From positions 1 to 64,000 of the forward strand of contig NW_003314454.1 in the NCBI RefSeq assembly GCF_000143415.4: a stretch of 64,000 nucleotides of DNA, read 5' to 3'. The translations under genes and the position numbers were made by a program. A model generated the notes under the pieces. That model had not been told where the DNA came from. It made no database searches and saw nothing but the letters and a program-made list of their open reading frames with translations. This document shows positions 44,795 to 56,815 of the stretch, one piece after another (the stretch's first letter is position 1; every line of letters begins with the position of its first letter). The DNA is from Selaginella moellendorffii. Its lineage: Eukaryota > Streptophyta > Lycopodiopsida > Selaginellales > Selaginellaceae.

Positions 44795-47700
44795 ATCTAA
44801 AGCATTGAATGATTGTCTCCTTGGAAAGAACACATGAAATATATGTTCATAGTGGATTTGTCTAGTAAATATATCCAAGTACTGTTAAAAAATTAACATA
44901 TCACTAGAATCTAGAAAGCAATTGCCATTAAAGAGAATGAAATCATGACCATTGATCATGACCGTTGATCGTGACCATTGATCATGACCGTTAAGTTTTA
45001 GGGTTTTACTGCTAGGGTTTGAGCAAGGAAAAACACTTGAATCTCGAAATGTGTTTCAAGATGCTTCTCAATCAGGACACTAGATGCTTTTTAAGACACT
45101 AGAAAGACACTCCTCAATCAAAGTATGCCTCTCTCTGCTGCTTTTTCATCTCCCCATCTTTTGTTCCTAGCTCGCGAGTAACTTGCACCTCATGGCTATT
45201 TCACACTGAAATGATCAGTTCGGTAGCAAACCAATCTTCCTAGCACATCAGATTCTGGGTTTTTTTTTTCTTGTCATGGCCTTGGTGTTGTAAGATTGGT
45301 TTAGCAGTGAACTAATCTTCCTAGTGCCAAGGGAACTACTTCTTTTCTTATTTTTTTTGTTCCCTTGGCACTGAGAAAATCAATTCAGCGACGAACCAAT
45401 CTTCTAGTGCCAAGGGAATTGCTTCTTTTTTTCTTCTTTTGTTCCCTTGGCACTGAGAAAATCGGTTTAGCAATGAATTGATCTTCTGGTGCCAAGGGAA
45501 TTGCTTCTTTTCTTCTTCTTTTTGTTCCCTCAGTGCTAGAAGATTGGTTTGCTGCCGAACTGATCTTCCCAGCACCAAGTTTCTTCTTCAAAACTTTTTT
45601 TTAATGTTTACTCAAGTTTATTTATCATTTTCATGTAGACATATAAATCATGCCACAATAGAAGAAGCGTGCCAGTCAACCTCAATGGACCCATTCTCCA
45701 GAAAAACAACTAGATCATTGTGCTAGATTCATTAGGGACATCTCACAAGTTCAAAGCGCTGCTTTGGAGGAAGACCATGGTGGGAGTAGTGGTGTCCAGA
45801 TCCAAGCAATGGTTGATCCTGATCCAAGTGTTAGCATGCAGGAGCCAGATGGTTTTAGCGAGCGTGGAAATGCAAAACCTATATATAACACAGGAGAAGC
45901 TGCTAGCTGTAGTGCTATAGGTGGTGGGGCAGAACTTGGTGGCAAAAATGAGGCACCTAGTGCTATAGGTGGTGGGGCAGATCTTGGTGGTGGAAATGGC
46001 AGACATGCTACTACTCCTGAAGGTCACAGAAATGAGGTGGTAACTATGCTAGAGGCTGACACGGTCTTGAATGAGCAAGTATGCGAGACTATTGTCCAGG
46101 CTCAAGAATGATCTATCAGCAGAGTGTTAGGTGAAATGGCTTGAAAAGGACCCAACATCTTCAAATTCCACTTTGTTGTCTTAAGCAGAGTCACTGGGTG
46201 TGCTTAGCCTACAACCTCAACATGGCTATTTATACCTTTTTCACAGAGGTTGGATTTGGGCACACTGCTGGATCATTTATTGTGTCGTCATCAATCCCTT
46301 ATTCCCGAGATTGAGCAGACTTGGGATCAAATATGGCAGAGGAAATCTCAAGAGTTTGATGCTTTGATGGTGTGCCACAAGAAGACACAAGCCTTTGTAG
46401 GCTAGATGTTCTTCATTATTGATGGAAACCACTAGTGGCTAGCGTTTTGGAGGTGTATCCAAGAGAAGTTCTAGGACAATGACGAGTGACATATTTGTGT
46501 TCCAGTGACACTTGTAAAGCCATAGGATCGAAATCAAGCTGTGAGGCTCAACCTTGCATGTCATAAGATCAACATGTAAGAATCTTTTACTAGTAACATT
46601 TTTTCTCACCAACTATATTACAAGTTTAATCAATTTGCTTTCCAAGCACATACCTTGGTCTATGATATCAAGCACCTTCAATATGTTAGCATGCTTTCTC
46701 TCGAGGAAATCCAGATGCTGTATAGTCGTGAGGTTATGGAAGCAATTCAAGCAAAGCTTGTAGCATGTAAAGGCCAAGAGTTGCTTACTTGGTATCAGGT
46801 GCCTATGGGTTTTTTGGTTGTGGTCTGGGCAAAGGTATCCTTTTCTTGCATAAACTTATGTTTTCTACTCACAAGTTTTCCTTTTAGCTAATTGTCAAGG
46901 CAGAGCAAAACTCATATTTAAAGATTACACAAGTGACAAATGAGATGCAAAAGAACCTTGAACTGTGTCAAATTGAGCAATGCATTTTGAACTTGAAGAA
47001 ATCAAAGGTGAAGAAGCTACTTGCAATTGCGAACATTTAACGCAATAAAGATTGGCTAGATTGCATTGCAGAGATATGCTCTCGTGGCAATAAGTTAGTC
47101 CCTTTTATCTTTCTCATTCCATGTTGAAATCCTTGTCCTTGTAGGAAATGGTAAAGCACCTAAAGAATTTATCTATAACATTGCAAAAAGTAAGCTCTCC
47201 TTTAATGAACAAACCTCTTGCTTGGAGCTCCTCAACACTTGGCATCATAATAATGATAAGAGGTTGAAGAGCAAACTTGAGAATGTGATAAAGGAGAAGC
47301 TCAATATCACTCAAAGTATTGTGACTGCTAAGAAGCTACTTCAAGCATGGGATACGAAGTTTTTTATTAGTGCCCACACCGGGATAACACTTCCAGAATA
47401 TGTTTGAGCTTCCCTTCAAGAGCTTAGGGATGGATGGCTTCTTGATGACAGCTCAAGCTCCATGGATTTCAAGAACCAGCTGGACCAACCATTTTTCTCG
47501 TGCTATATGGCATATAGGTATATTGCAAGAACTTGACTTGCTTATTTAATTATGGCTCTTTTGTAGGTATTTAAATCATTGCCCAAGTGCTCCAGTGTAC
47601 ACAGCAAATGTTTTTCTCAAGCTTTTAACTGGTGGGAAGAAACTTGGCATGTATGAGCTAAAGTTTCATTGTCCCACTGCACGAGAGCAAGAATTGTGTC

Positions 47701-48298
47701 CATGGTACTTGGAGTTGTGGAGGCAAATGCCATTGTCACCTTTTGAGCTTGATCTCTACCTCGAGTGTCATCCAGATTTGATGAGTAAAACTTCCTAGTA
47801 GTAACTTATGTTTCTACTTTATTGTAGAGGCATTTTTGGAGGGAGTGGAGATGCCTCAAGATAGGGACGAGATTCATATTGAGCAGACCGAAGATGAACA
47901 AGTGGAGAACCGGTCTGAAAACTCTCTTGCCCCATCTCATCTTACAGCAGTTGCTCATTCCCTAGATCCTACTGCCGCTGCTTGTCTAGCCCCAACTGCT
48001 CGAAATGTACGAAGGCAGCTCCATAGTGAGGACGTCCAAGAGAGTAAGAACTTGATTTCCAATGACCTTGCTTATTGTAATTTGGTTGTAGATGTCAAAG
48101 AAACCAGCCAGCACTCTATATGCCGACATACAAATGTGTTCTTTCCATGTCTCCCCATTGCTACATAGGATGACCTCCAAGAGTTATCTTCATCGGCTTC
48201 ACATAAATAGGTATGAAAAAAAAAATGTATTAACTTTAATATTTCCCAATTTTGAACACTATTTAGGTTCGCCCTTTTTCTCCTATGGGAAGTGTTGG
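44795..48298 (+). pseudogene. ParB-methyltransferase gene, copy C, truncated by an LTR element
   Basis: The leader from about 44795 matches the spacer of copy B (TTTTAGGGTTTTAC...TAGGGTTTGAGCA). The gene starts at ATGCCACAA (45650), here without intron 1 of copy B. The ParB-like core reads FFIIDGNH and LAFWRCIQEKF near 46410-46470, with the conserved HICVPVTLVKP after it. Helical exons and the Cys-rich exon (FHCPTAREQELCPWY) follow, and the copy is cut in the exon beginning VRPFSPMGSVG by element 3 at 48298. It is more diverged from A and B than they are from each other. Stops are frequent. Confidence 0.65.
45213..45570. promoter_or_regulatory. Palindrome array of copy C (five sites)
   Basis: Sites are centred near 45226, 45304, 45389, 45472 and 45554, of the form GATTGGTT-n-AACTGATCTTCC. 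The arms differ in sequence from those of copy B (GATYRGTT versus GTCGGTT) but remain inverted partners, and spacing is 75-90 bp. The last four alternate with a repeated TGCCAAGGGAA/TTCCCTTGGCA pair (itself inverted), giving a tandem unit of about 80 bp. Confidence 0.65.
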
Positions 48299-50603
48299 TG
48301 TCGCGAATGTGACTTTAGGTATCGAAAGTTACCTGTCGACTAGTCCTTATGGACACTCTTACCTTACTGCCACGATGGCAGGAGGTCGGTATTGTTGGAC
48401 CCGTTATCAGTCTCCGCCTAAGCTAGTTGAGAAATTGGTCTTCACATGTGCACTTGACCAGATGAGCATAAGGACGGAATTCCTACGTGCTATTTGTCAA
48501 GCATACTTGACCTAGTTAGAGAAACTCATTCGTTGACTTGCACTTGCTAGTGTTGGGAACCCCCGCGATATTGAGCTTGGTCCTTTAATATCGCTAGATG
48601 ATAGCTTATCGTGTCTGCCAAACACCCTCGCTATCATGCCCTTTGTGTTAGTCTCATTTCGGTCCCAAATGCTATTTATGGAAAGTGTCTAGATTTGCTC
48701 ATTTGGCATATCTACGGAATGTAGAGGTCGGCCTGAACATAATGGTGTTTGTCCCGTGTCCAAATTCGCAATCTAGGGACATTCCATATTTAGTAAGTTT
48801 CAAACTTGTCCCAGAGACTAACTCCTGATACTAAGGGAGGCTTGGGGTGAAAGCCCAAAGCGTGTGTTCCTCAAGGGGGGGGGGGCTATGGGGGGTTCCA
48901 AATGTATAGTAGGGATAGTGGGTAGGTCGGGCATGGCTGACCAACCTGAGGCATAGTCTAGCTCCCGCTTGCGTGCCTGTCCTTGTTCTGCGTCCAGCTT
49001 GGGTCTAAGCCCAAGTTCCATTCCATGCTAGTTGGTGGAGTACCCATGTCCTCGCGTTAGGCCCCCGGTATGCCGAAATAGCACCAAACTCCATTTGGCT
49101 CCGTTTTGCGTGCTGGTCCTGGCATTGGGATGTTGGTTGCTCCAGGACTGTTCCAAGTCGCTCCGGGCTCCTATCCCTTCGCTCCTTGGGTTGTATGCTC
49201 GGGAGTTGCTCCATGGACCGGTTCCGTCACTCCTTGGCTTCGTGCTTGGGAGTTTGGCACCGTTCCTTTGTTCAGTGGCCCAAGGCCCTGAACCTCGGGT
49301 TCCTATGGACACGTGGCATGGACACGTGGCATGTGACATGTGGCATCTGTCACGTGGCACAAAGAGGGTTTAGGTTCCGCTTCGTGGTGTTATCCTATGG
49401 TAAATCACCATAGGATAAAGGGTCAAAACCACATGCGCTACATTTGGTATCAGAGAGAGGTTGAGTCTCGGCGAGTACTATCCAATGAGATTGGGCAACT
49501 AATCTCATTGCATACGCAGAGATGAAAACGATGATCCGAGTGGGTACACGTTTTGGAGCAAAGGCTTCGCAATTGTTCCATGGGTATGGATTTGGTTACC
49601 TTGTTATACCATATTTTGTGAGCTTGAGCTTGGGCTCACAAGAGGGATTGAGTTGTTCCGTTCGCACGGGTTTGAGCTTGGACTCGTGAGTGAGGCACAT
49701 TAGCAACTCAAGGTTATATTCTGAGTTGGCAGGATTAATGTTAGCCTATTGGTGGTTCCATGAGTTGTTCCTTGTACCATGAGTGAAAGTAAACTTTCCC
49801 TGGGTTTGCTATGAGTGGCAAATATGCTGGTCCGTAGCTGTTTAGCACGGCACTAGTGGATCCTTCCTAGGCATGACTACAAGTGGATCAATCAAGACTA
49901 TAGGGATTAGTCTATTGGTTCAAGTAGTCATTGTCATGCTCTCTTATAAACTTTTCTTGGATTTGACTGAAGGCAGTGCGAAAGCAAACTTGAGGTTTAG
50001 TCAAAGTAGAGACCGAAAAGAGAGTTGTCGAGGACGAAGGATCAAACACGTAAATCATTTTCTCTTCTTGGAGAGATGATTTGCAACAAGGTGTTAACTC
50101 ATTGCTTGTGTTCACATCATGCAATCAAGAGTCCCTACCTTGATGCATGTTGGAGATGGTGGTCTTACAATGGTGAGTTGTGGGATGGATAGTGGTGAAG
50201 TGCTATACCATTTTGTCTAGGCTTGTTATTGGAAAACTTGAGTTACAATGCTCAATTCTTTTCCGGGGAACCTTGCTATTGCTCCTTGAGTAGCTTGGTG
50301 TTGGATTAGTTTTGAGTTTGGTCGGAAAGAGAGTGGCGTGAGCTTGTCTGTGTTGTGAACAAAAGTTAGTGGTGTTAAGTGTTATAAATCTCTATTGATG
50401 GAGTGTGATAATTATGTTACATTTTGTCGAATCGAGTTGACACTTGATGCTCACATAAACCTTTGAAGTAATGACATTGGCATTGCTCGTGGTGTTGCTT
50501 GATTAATGATCAAGACATTGTGATTTCCATATCATATCCATGTGATAATGAGCAATGTGTTTACGAAGTTGCTTGGTTAAACGATAATCAACCCCAAAGT
50601 GGT
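48299..50603 (+). mobile_element. LARD-like LTR element 3, 3'-truncated
   Basis: The 5' LTR is 48299-49442 (TGTCGCG...GCTACA), the primer-binding site starts at about 49445, and the interior matches element 1 (10236-11392) up to CCCCAAAGTGGT at 50603. There it switches to the DUF7869-type gene. No 3' LTR is present downstream. It inserted into copy C. The 5-bp GTTGG at 48294-48298 is the left half of the presumed duplication, but its partner was not found. Confidence 0.8.
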
Positions 50604-50639
50604 ACTCACAAAACCAGGGGTCATGTTGTATATGGAGAG

Positions 50640-52661
50640 GCAATCTTCAAGAGGTTTGTCGAGACATGTAGCGAGCAGCAACCACATAAAACCCGCCTCT
50701 TGGAAGATGGAACTCGAGACACCCAACGAGTTCTCCCTTCCATGTATACCAAGGGTATTAGAAGATGTGAATCAGGAACTCCAAAGTAATGGCTACAGGA
50801 AGCTGAGCCAATCTAGATTTAGTAGATTGTGGAGCAACAGGTTTAGGGATGTGAGTATAGGAAAGTACTCCAGCTTTTCAAAGTGTGACGAGTGCACTGC
50901 TATCAAAATGGCTTTGTCGAAGAATTCTTGCATCGCTCAAGAGCGAGAGACGTTGGTTAGAAGGCGGCTCGACCACAATATCGAGCAGAGAAGCTGCAGA
51001 GCTGCATATTATCATAACAGGATTCTCTCCATGCAGAGACCTGACTCTTACCTCTGCATCATCCACGACAAAATGGACCAGAAAAAGACGTGCTTACCTC
51101 GACTCAATCCTGCCCCCAAGGCAATCTCTTCATCCATGCAGCTGCCTGTGTCTCTGTTTGGCATAATCGCTCATGGGCATGGTGCCTAGAACTATGGGAA
51201 CTTCTTTGTACCTCTATGGGGTGGCGGGGGTGCAAACATGATGATTGCGTCCCTAGCAAAACACTTAAGGTCTCTGCAAAGTGCGCAGACTGAGTTGAAC
51301 GGCCAACCCTTGCATAAGGCCCTTGTCGATCGAACCCCATACAGGGTTCAGCTGGAGGAGGAGCAAAGGCTTGCAGTATCGCGTGGGGCCCCATGCCATC
51401 CCAGTGAATATGTTGGCCGTCAGATTGTAGGGTTATCACGTGAGGCCTCATGCCATTCCGACGAGGCTGGTGGCCCAGTGAATGCACAGCCTCATCCAAA
51501 CGAAGCAGAATCTCAAGGAAGTTCTTGCGGCTGATGTGGCCTTCCACCCCATCTTCTGCTCCAAACAGACAATGCTGGCAGTGAGAACAAAAACATGTAC
51601 GTCTTCACGTACTTGGCTTTCTCATGGTTGGGCACACTCATGAAGACGTCGATGCCATGTTCAGTCACCTGGCAGAGTCCCTCTGGCGATTCAATGTCCT
51701 CACCCTCCCACAACTCTACGATGAATTCCAAAATTGCATCAAAGGCACTGTTGAAGCTGCACTTGTGACAGAGGTTCCAGACTTTAAGGGGTTTGTAAGA
51801 GGCTACATCAGGGATGGATCCGAAATGCTGATTGGCCACTCCAAGCCTCTTCAGTTTCATTTCAGCATGCGTGACGGTGCTCTAGTGATGAAGTACAAGA
51901 TGAGAGAATGGGACACAGTGTGGCTGCCAATGGACGGCATTGAACTCTTCAAGAGAGATCCCATAACTGGGGAACCTATGATTCCTCAGGGTTCCCCACG
52001 GCCGATGCACCCGGATGGACTCAAAGACCAGGAAAGTATAGTGGCCGGGATTAGACAGCATATTGCCTTTTGGAAGAGGGGGTTGGTGTTTGGTGGAGAA
52101 TCCTATTTTCAGAGGTGCAAGCCTTTGATCAAATACTGGGAGAAGATTATATCTGCTATCTAAAATGGGCCGGTTGTATATGAAGAATTGGAAGAGTCCT
52201 TTTGGCCAGAACCCAGAGCACCAGATATTAGCGGAACAATGTCCTCTGGAAATGCAGTGACAGATAACGATGTTGAGGATCACTATTGTGGGCCGAGGAA
52301 CAAGAAGCCGGATTCAGCATTCAATCCAGTACAGGTCTGCAAAGGAATGGTCGTGCTTGTCAGACCCAGTAATAAAAAACAAATGATATGGGTGGGGCGC
52401 TGCATCACTGATGCAAAGGAGGACGCGGAAACTAACTCCTTCAATGTAACTGTGGAGTGGTTCAAGCCAAGTTCCGGATATACGAAGGATTGCCTAGAAA
52501 AGAGATGGGTGCTGAATCCAAGGGATCCCAGCATGAGCATATCGGTGGATAATGTTGTGCATGGTTGGATGCGGAAGCAGAGTGCCACCATCACCTTGCC
52601 AGACCATGCAAGAGATGCAGCAAGAGCATTCATAACCCGGGTTCAAGGTGAGATTCATTAA
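50640..52661 (+). pseudogene. DUF7869-type transposon protein (RNase H-like putative transposase)
   Basis: The N-terminal part, up to 51189, reads FSKCDECTAIKMAL, a basic helical stretch (RETLVRRRLDHN), then CIIHDKMDQKKT. Frames then break over about 350 bp. From about 51560 it resumes with TDNAGSENKN and FLMVGHTHEDVDAMFSHL, the signature of the DUF7869 family found beside many plant, algal and animal transposons. D-x3-Q, D-N and GHTHED-x-D are likely catalytic acids of an RNase H-like fold. After a TAA at 52161 the same frame continues to a C-terminal module (KGMVVLVRP, WVGRC, VTVEWFKP, stop 52661) that resembles an SH3/BAH-like chromatin module. At least one stop and the central break make it inactive here. 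Confidence 0.6.
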
Positions 52662-52733
52662 TATTCCTTTACTAAGTTTCTAATGTATTTTATTTCAAGG
52701 TGAACAATCCGAATCTGAATCAGAGGAGGCATG

Positions 52734-53748
52734 ATGGCATGTGGCCTTACGCCATTCCTAGGTGAGATGATACAAATAACAAGTATAAATTCTTAGTTGT
52801 TCTAGCAAATTTTACTTAAAGTTCAAGGTGAACAAGCCGAATATGAATTCATCGGATTGTTATAACAAATTGTGAGGTGATGGCATGAGGCGATACGCCA
52901 TTTGAGAGTGGTAGCCATTCCTATATGAGGTGAGTGAAATATTTATTAGAAATACCTCATTCAATTGTGCACTTCTAAGTCTTGGCCCACTCAGTACTGT
53001 TTGCATGTTTTTATTTTAATTCTTTCTCTAAAATGTTATTTAGCATGTGGCTTCATGCCATTGCTCTCCACAATCATGCATTGAATTTTTCTATCCTTGC
53101 ATAATACTTCTCCATATATATAGCATGTGCACACATGTGATATGGTTCATTAGGCCTGATATAGTGTGTGAGGTAAAACAAAGATGATGTGACATATGCA
53201 TTTACCAATCACACGTGCATAAATCTAATAATATGGCGTGTGGCCCATATTAATGGCACATAAACCCATATTGTGGGCTTACGTGCTTTATGTACCATCA
53301 TTCCCTTGCAGCGTGTGTGTTGGTTTCCTTTTATAACACAACAAACTCCATATTTTAGGGTGAAGAGTGTTCTCATGGCAAGCACAAAATCTGTAAGTGA
53401 GGCAGAAAAGGAGACGGAGAAGGAGATAGGTGAAGATGTAGAATATATAAGTCTTCCAAACTCCCCGTACTATACTCCAGGTGATCATTTTTCTGAACAA
53501 ACGGCAACATTAACAACTATCGAGAACGCCCCAGTAACGTCAGAGACAACAATCCAAAACAAAACAACTGACCTGGAGAAGGATGATAGTACCGCTGAGA
53601 GTACCAAAAAGGAGGTGTCCACTAGCGCTTAGGCTTATAATGGCGTGTGCCCTCATGCCATTTACTTGATCACCAAATACCTTTTTCCCTTTGCACTAGT
53701 ATATCTTAATACCGGTCTGAGAAATAGAATGGCATGTGCCCTCAGGCC
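52734..53748. repeat. Dispersed palindromes of the ATGGCATG-n6-CATGCCAT type
   Basis: Sites near 52734-52755, 52880-52901, 53043-53061, 53232-53248, 53640-53661 and 53729-53748; two more lie in the broken middle of the DUF7869 gene (51379-51402 and 51434-51457). Typical form ATGGCATG-TGGCCT-TACGCCAT. Some are embedded in a partly duplicated unit starting with TTCAAGGTGAACAA (52700 and 52826, inverted at about 54085). Confidence 0.6.
53273..53632 (+). CDS. Open frame, acidic Ser/Thr/Glu-rich tail, unknown
   Basis: 119 codons; the part from the internal Met at 53375 (MASTKSVSEAEKETEKEIG, then EYISLPNSPYYTPGDH, then TTIENAP) is low-complexity and acidic. It could be the last exon of the DUF7869 element gene or chance. 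No family match. Confidence 0.25.
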   Translation: MGLRALCTIIPLQRVCWFPFITQQTPYFRVKSVLMASTKSVSEAEKETEKEIGEDVEYISLPNSPYYTPGDHFSEQTATLTTIENAPVTSETTIQNKTTDLEKDDSTAESTKKEVSTSA

Positions 53749-53759
53749 TTTTACTAAAT

Positions 53760-55600
53760 CACCTTTGAAAGAAATGCAAGCTTCTATATCGTAAAAAAAA
53801 GGTACTAGAGAAATTCCTTAATAATATGAATGTTATTTAGTTTCATGAAAATACACTAAAGGTCAAATGAGTTAAATGACTTCTCCAGACTAGCAATGCC
53901 TCTTGCTACACCTTCACAATTAAATTCGTTAGAAAAAGATAACATTGAATAATATCTAAATGTTCTCACCATTAAGTTATATGTATGGCTAATAGGAATG
54001 ACGTTCATCTTGGAAAGCTCACCACACGCTCAATGAACAAACAAATAGTGTGTGTGCACATGCCATCGCTCTTCTTTAACTTCAGATTCGACTTGTTCAC
54101 CTTGACAATGAGATTTATTATACAACCAGATGGACTCAGTCTGGACACAAAGTCACCGCGCTAGTCACCATGCCCCAGATATGTCTAGCCCCTGGACAAA
54201 AAATATATAATTTCACGTCATTTTCAAATACTTGAAAATTTGTACCTAGTCCCATTTTACTGAATAAATCCCACTTTAACGAAATAGAGCATTTATGGCC
54301 AAATAAGGACAAGGTCCTTGGTTGGCTAAGGAAGGAAGTTCCTGATTCAAAATGTTGATTTGAACTATTTAAGATGGTATGGCTTGGTCAAAGTGATCAA
54401 GTGGGAAGAGCACCTAAGGGAAATAAGTTGTGTCCGTGCAATGGCATAGTGAGTCTGAGGAAAGTAGTCTCTATAAAAGACCCATGGGAGGGTCACGAAG
54501 TTAGGCCGTGGATAGAGCCCATAGCAGAAGATGCTAAAGAGACGTACTAAGAGCAAACATCCTCCAGACTTGGCAAAGAAGAGTCTTTGCTATGGAACCG
54601 AAGAGATACTTCGAAAATGGAGGTAGCGATCCTGTGTTGCTAGGTGCAACAATCAAGGATAGGAGCAAAGGACTAGTGGCCAAGTTTGGGCCATGGAATT
54701 TAATGGAAGGGATCCAAATGGCAAAGTTAGCCAAGGAACACTAATGTGTTGGATGCTAACGGATTATTGGAAAGCAATGTGTTTCCAAGGATAGGTTCTC
54801 AATTGCTCCGATTTGGCGAAGGGGGAAGCTCCAAGGGATGGAGCGGTAAGGTAGCCAAATGATAGGGCCGTGGACAGCCCTAGCACAAATTACGATAACT
54901 GGAATTTAGTGCAAAATGTGGCATGAAATCGAAAAGAGGATGATGTTGCCCTCAAGTAGAGAACTTCCTAGGATGGGGAAGTGGAGTTGCACAATATGTG
55001 CAATGCAAGGTGTCGGAGATGCCTAGGAAATTGACTTTGAGAAGTCAAAATTAAAAGTTCCAAAGTGCAAGGGTTATACCGATGGAAAATGAGACCACTC
55101 GAGAATGAGTAGTGGGAGAAGGTGCCTCCAACAAGTTTAGTGAGAACTAAACCAATAAAATGAGAGAACTGCCACAAATGGTCAAATGAGCCTCTAAGTA
55201 GGAGAGGCTATGCTCCTTAGAGGATGGACAAGGCATGGTGAGCCTTTGGTGTCAAACCATAGACAAATATTGGCTGGATGCCAAGGATGGAAATGGTAAA
55301 ACGTGTGGGTGTTACTTTATGAAAGGGTTACCGTTTGATGAGGACATTGAACTTTGTCTATGGGTGGTGGAGTTGTGAGACACAAAATCCCTAGGCCCCA
55401 AAGTGGAGCCGAAAGGGTGCCATGTGGTAGTGGCCGAAGCGAAAGCCAAACGAGCGTAACACGTTTGGACTAAAAGCTCTGACTTGAAAAGGTCGAGAGT
55501 GGGAGTGGAACTCTCAATGAAGTGCTCGAGGAACGAGCACGAAGCGAGCCATAAGCGAGGCTCCAAAAAGGGACCCAAAAGGACCAACACATGACATGTG
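53760..55600. other. Non-coding repeat-like DNA
   Basis: No gene. From about 54300 the sequence becomes purine-rich on the plus strand and resembles a retrotransposon interior in style, without proteins. Frames such as 54968-55177 (-) have no motif. Confidence 0.35.
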
Positions 55601-55609
55601 GAAGTGTCT

Positions 55610-56815
55610 GAGATGGACCTGAGTTGGGGTCCGAAGTGGAGTCCAAAGTGGAGTCCAAGATGGACCCGAGTTGGAATCCAAAGTGGAGTCCGAGATGGAG
55701 TCCGAGATGGACCCAAGATGGAGTCCGAGATGGACCCGAGATGGAACCCGAGATGGAGTCCGAGCTGGAGTCCGAAGTGGAGTCCAAAATGGACCCGAGT
55801 TGGAGTCCGAAGTGGAGTTCGAGATGGAGTCCGAAATGGACCCAAGATGGAGTCCGAGATGGACCCGAGATGGAGTCCGAGATGGACCCGAGATGGAGTC
55901 CGAGATGGAGTCCGAGGTGGAGTCCGAGGTGGAGTCCGAGGTGGAGTCCAAGGTGGACCCGAGATGGACCCGAAATGGAGTCCGAGATGGAGTCCGAGAT
56001 GGAGTCCGAGATGGACCCGAGATGGAGTCCGAGGTGGAGTCCGAAGTGGAGTCCAAGATGGACCCGAGTTGGAGTCCGAAGTGGAGTCCGAGATGGAGTC
56101 CGAAATGGACCCAAGATGGAGTCCGAGATGGACCCGAGATGGAGTCCGAGATGGAGTATGAGGTGGAGTCCGAGGTGGAGTCCAAGGTGGACCCGAGATG
56201 GACCCGAAATGGAGTCCGAGATGGAGTCCGAGATGGAGTCTGAGATGACTCCGAGATGGAGTCCGAGATGGAGTCCGAGATGGACCCGAGATGGAGTCCG
56301 AGATGGACCCGAGATGGAGTCCGAGATGGACCCGAGATGGAGTCCGAAGTGGAGTCCAAGATGGAGTCCGAGATGGACCCAAGATGGAGTCCAAGATGGA
56401 CCCAAGATAGAGTCCGAGATGGACCCGAGATGGAGTCCGAGATGGAGTCCGAGGTGGAGTCCAAAGTGGAGTCCAAGATGGACCCGAGTTGGAGTCCGAA
56501 GTGGAGTCCGAGATGGAGTCCGAAATGGACCCAAGATGGAGTCCGAGATGGACCCGAGATGGAGTCCGAGATGGAGTCCGAGGTGGAGTCCGAGGTGGAC
56601 CCAAGATGGACCCAAAATGGAGTCCAAGATGGACCTGAGATGGAGTCCGAAGTCGAGACCGAGACCGAGACCGGGACCAAGACCGAGACCGAGATCGGGA
56701 CCGAGACCAAGACCAAGGACGAGGCCGAGACCGAGCCCGAGCCCGAGTCCGAGTCCGAGTCCGAGTCCGAGTCCAAGTCCGAGTCCGAGTCCGAGTCCGA
56801 GTTCAAGTCTGAGAG
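55610..56815. repeat. 1.2-kb minisatellite of 11/12-bp units
   Basis: Built from ATGGAGTCCGAG (12 bp) and ATGGACCCGAG (11 bp) units with variants (GTGGAGTCCGAG, ATGGACCCAAG), ordered into higher-order blocks of about 100-330 bp that recur (for example around 55795-55870, 56065-56140 and 56485-56560). The last 170 bp change to 6-bp units GAGACC and then GAGTCC. Because the units lack stop codons in most frames on both strands, very long frames (up to about 520 codons) appear, but they are artefacts of the repeat. Confidence 0.88.
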
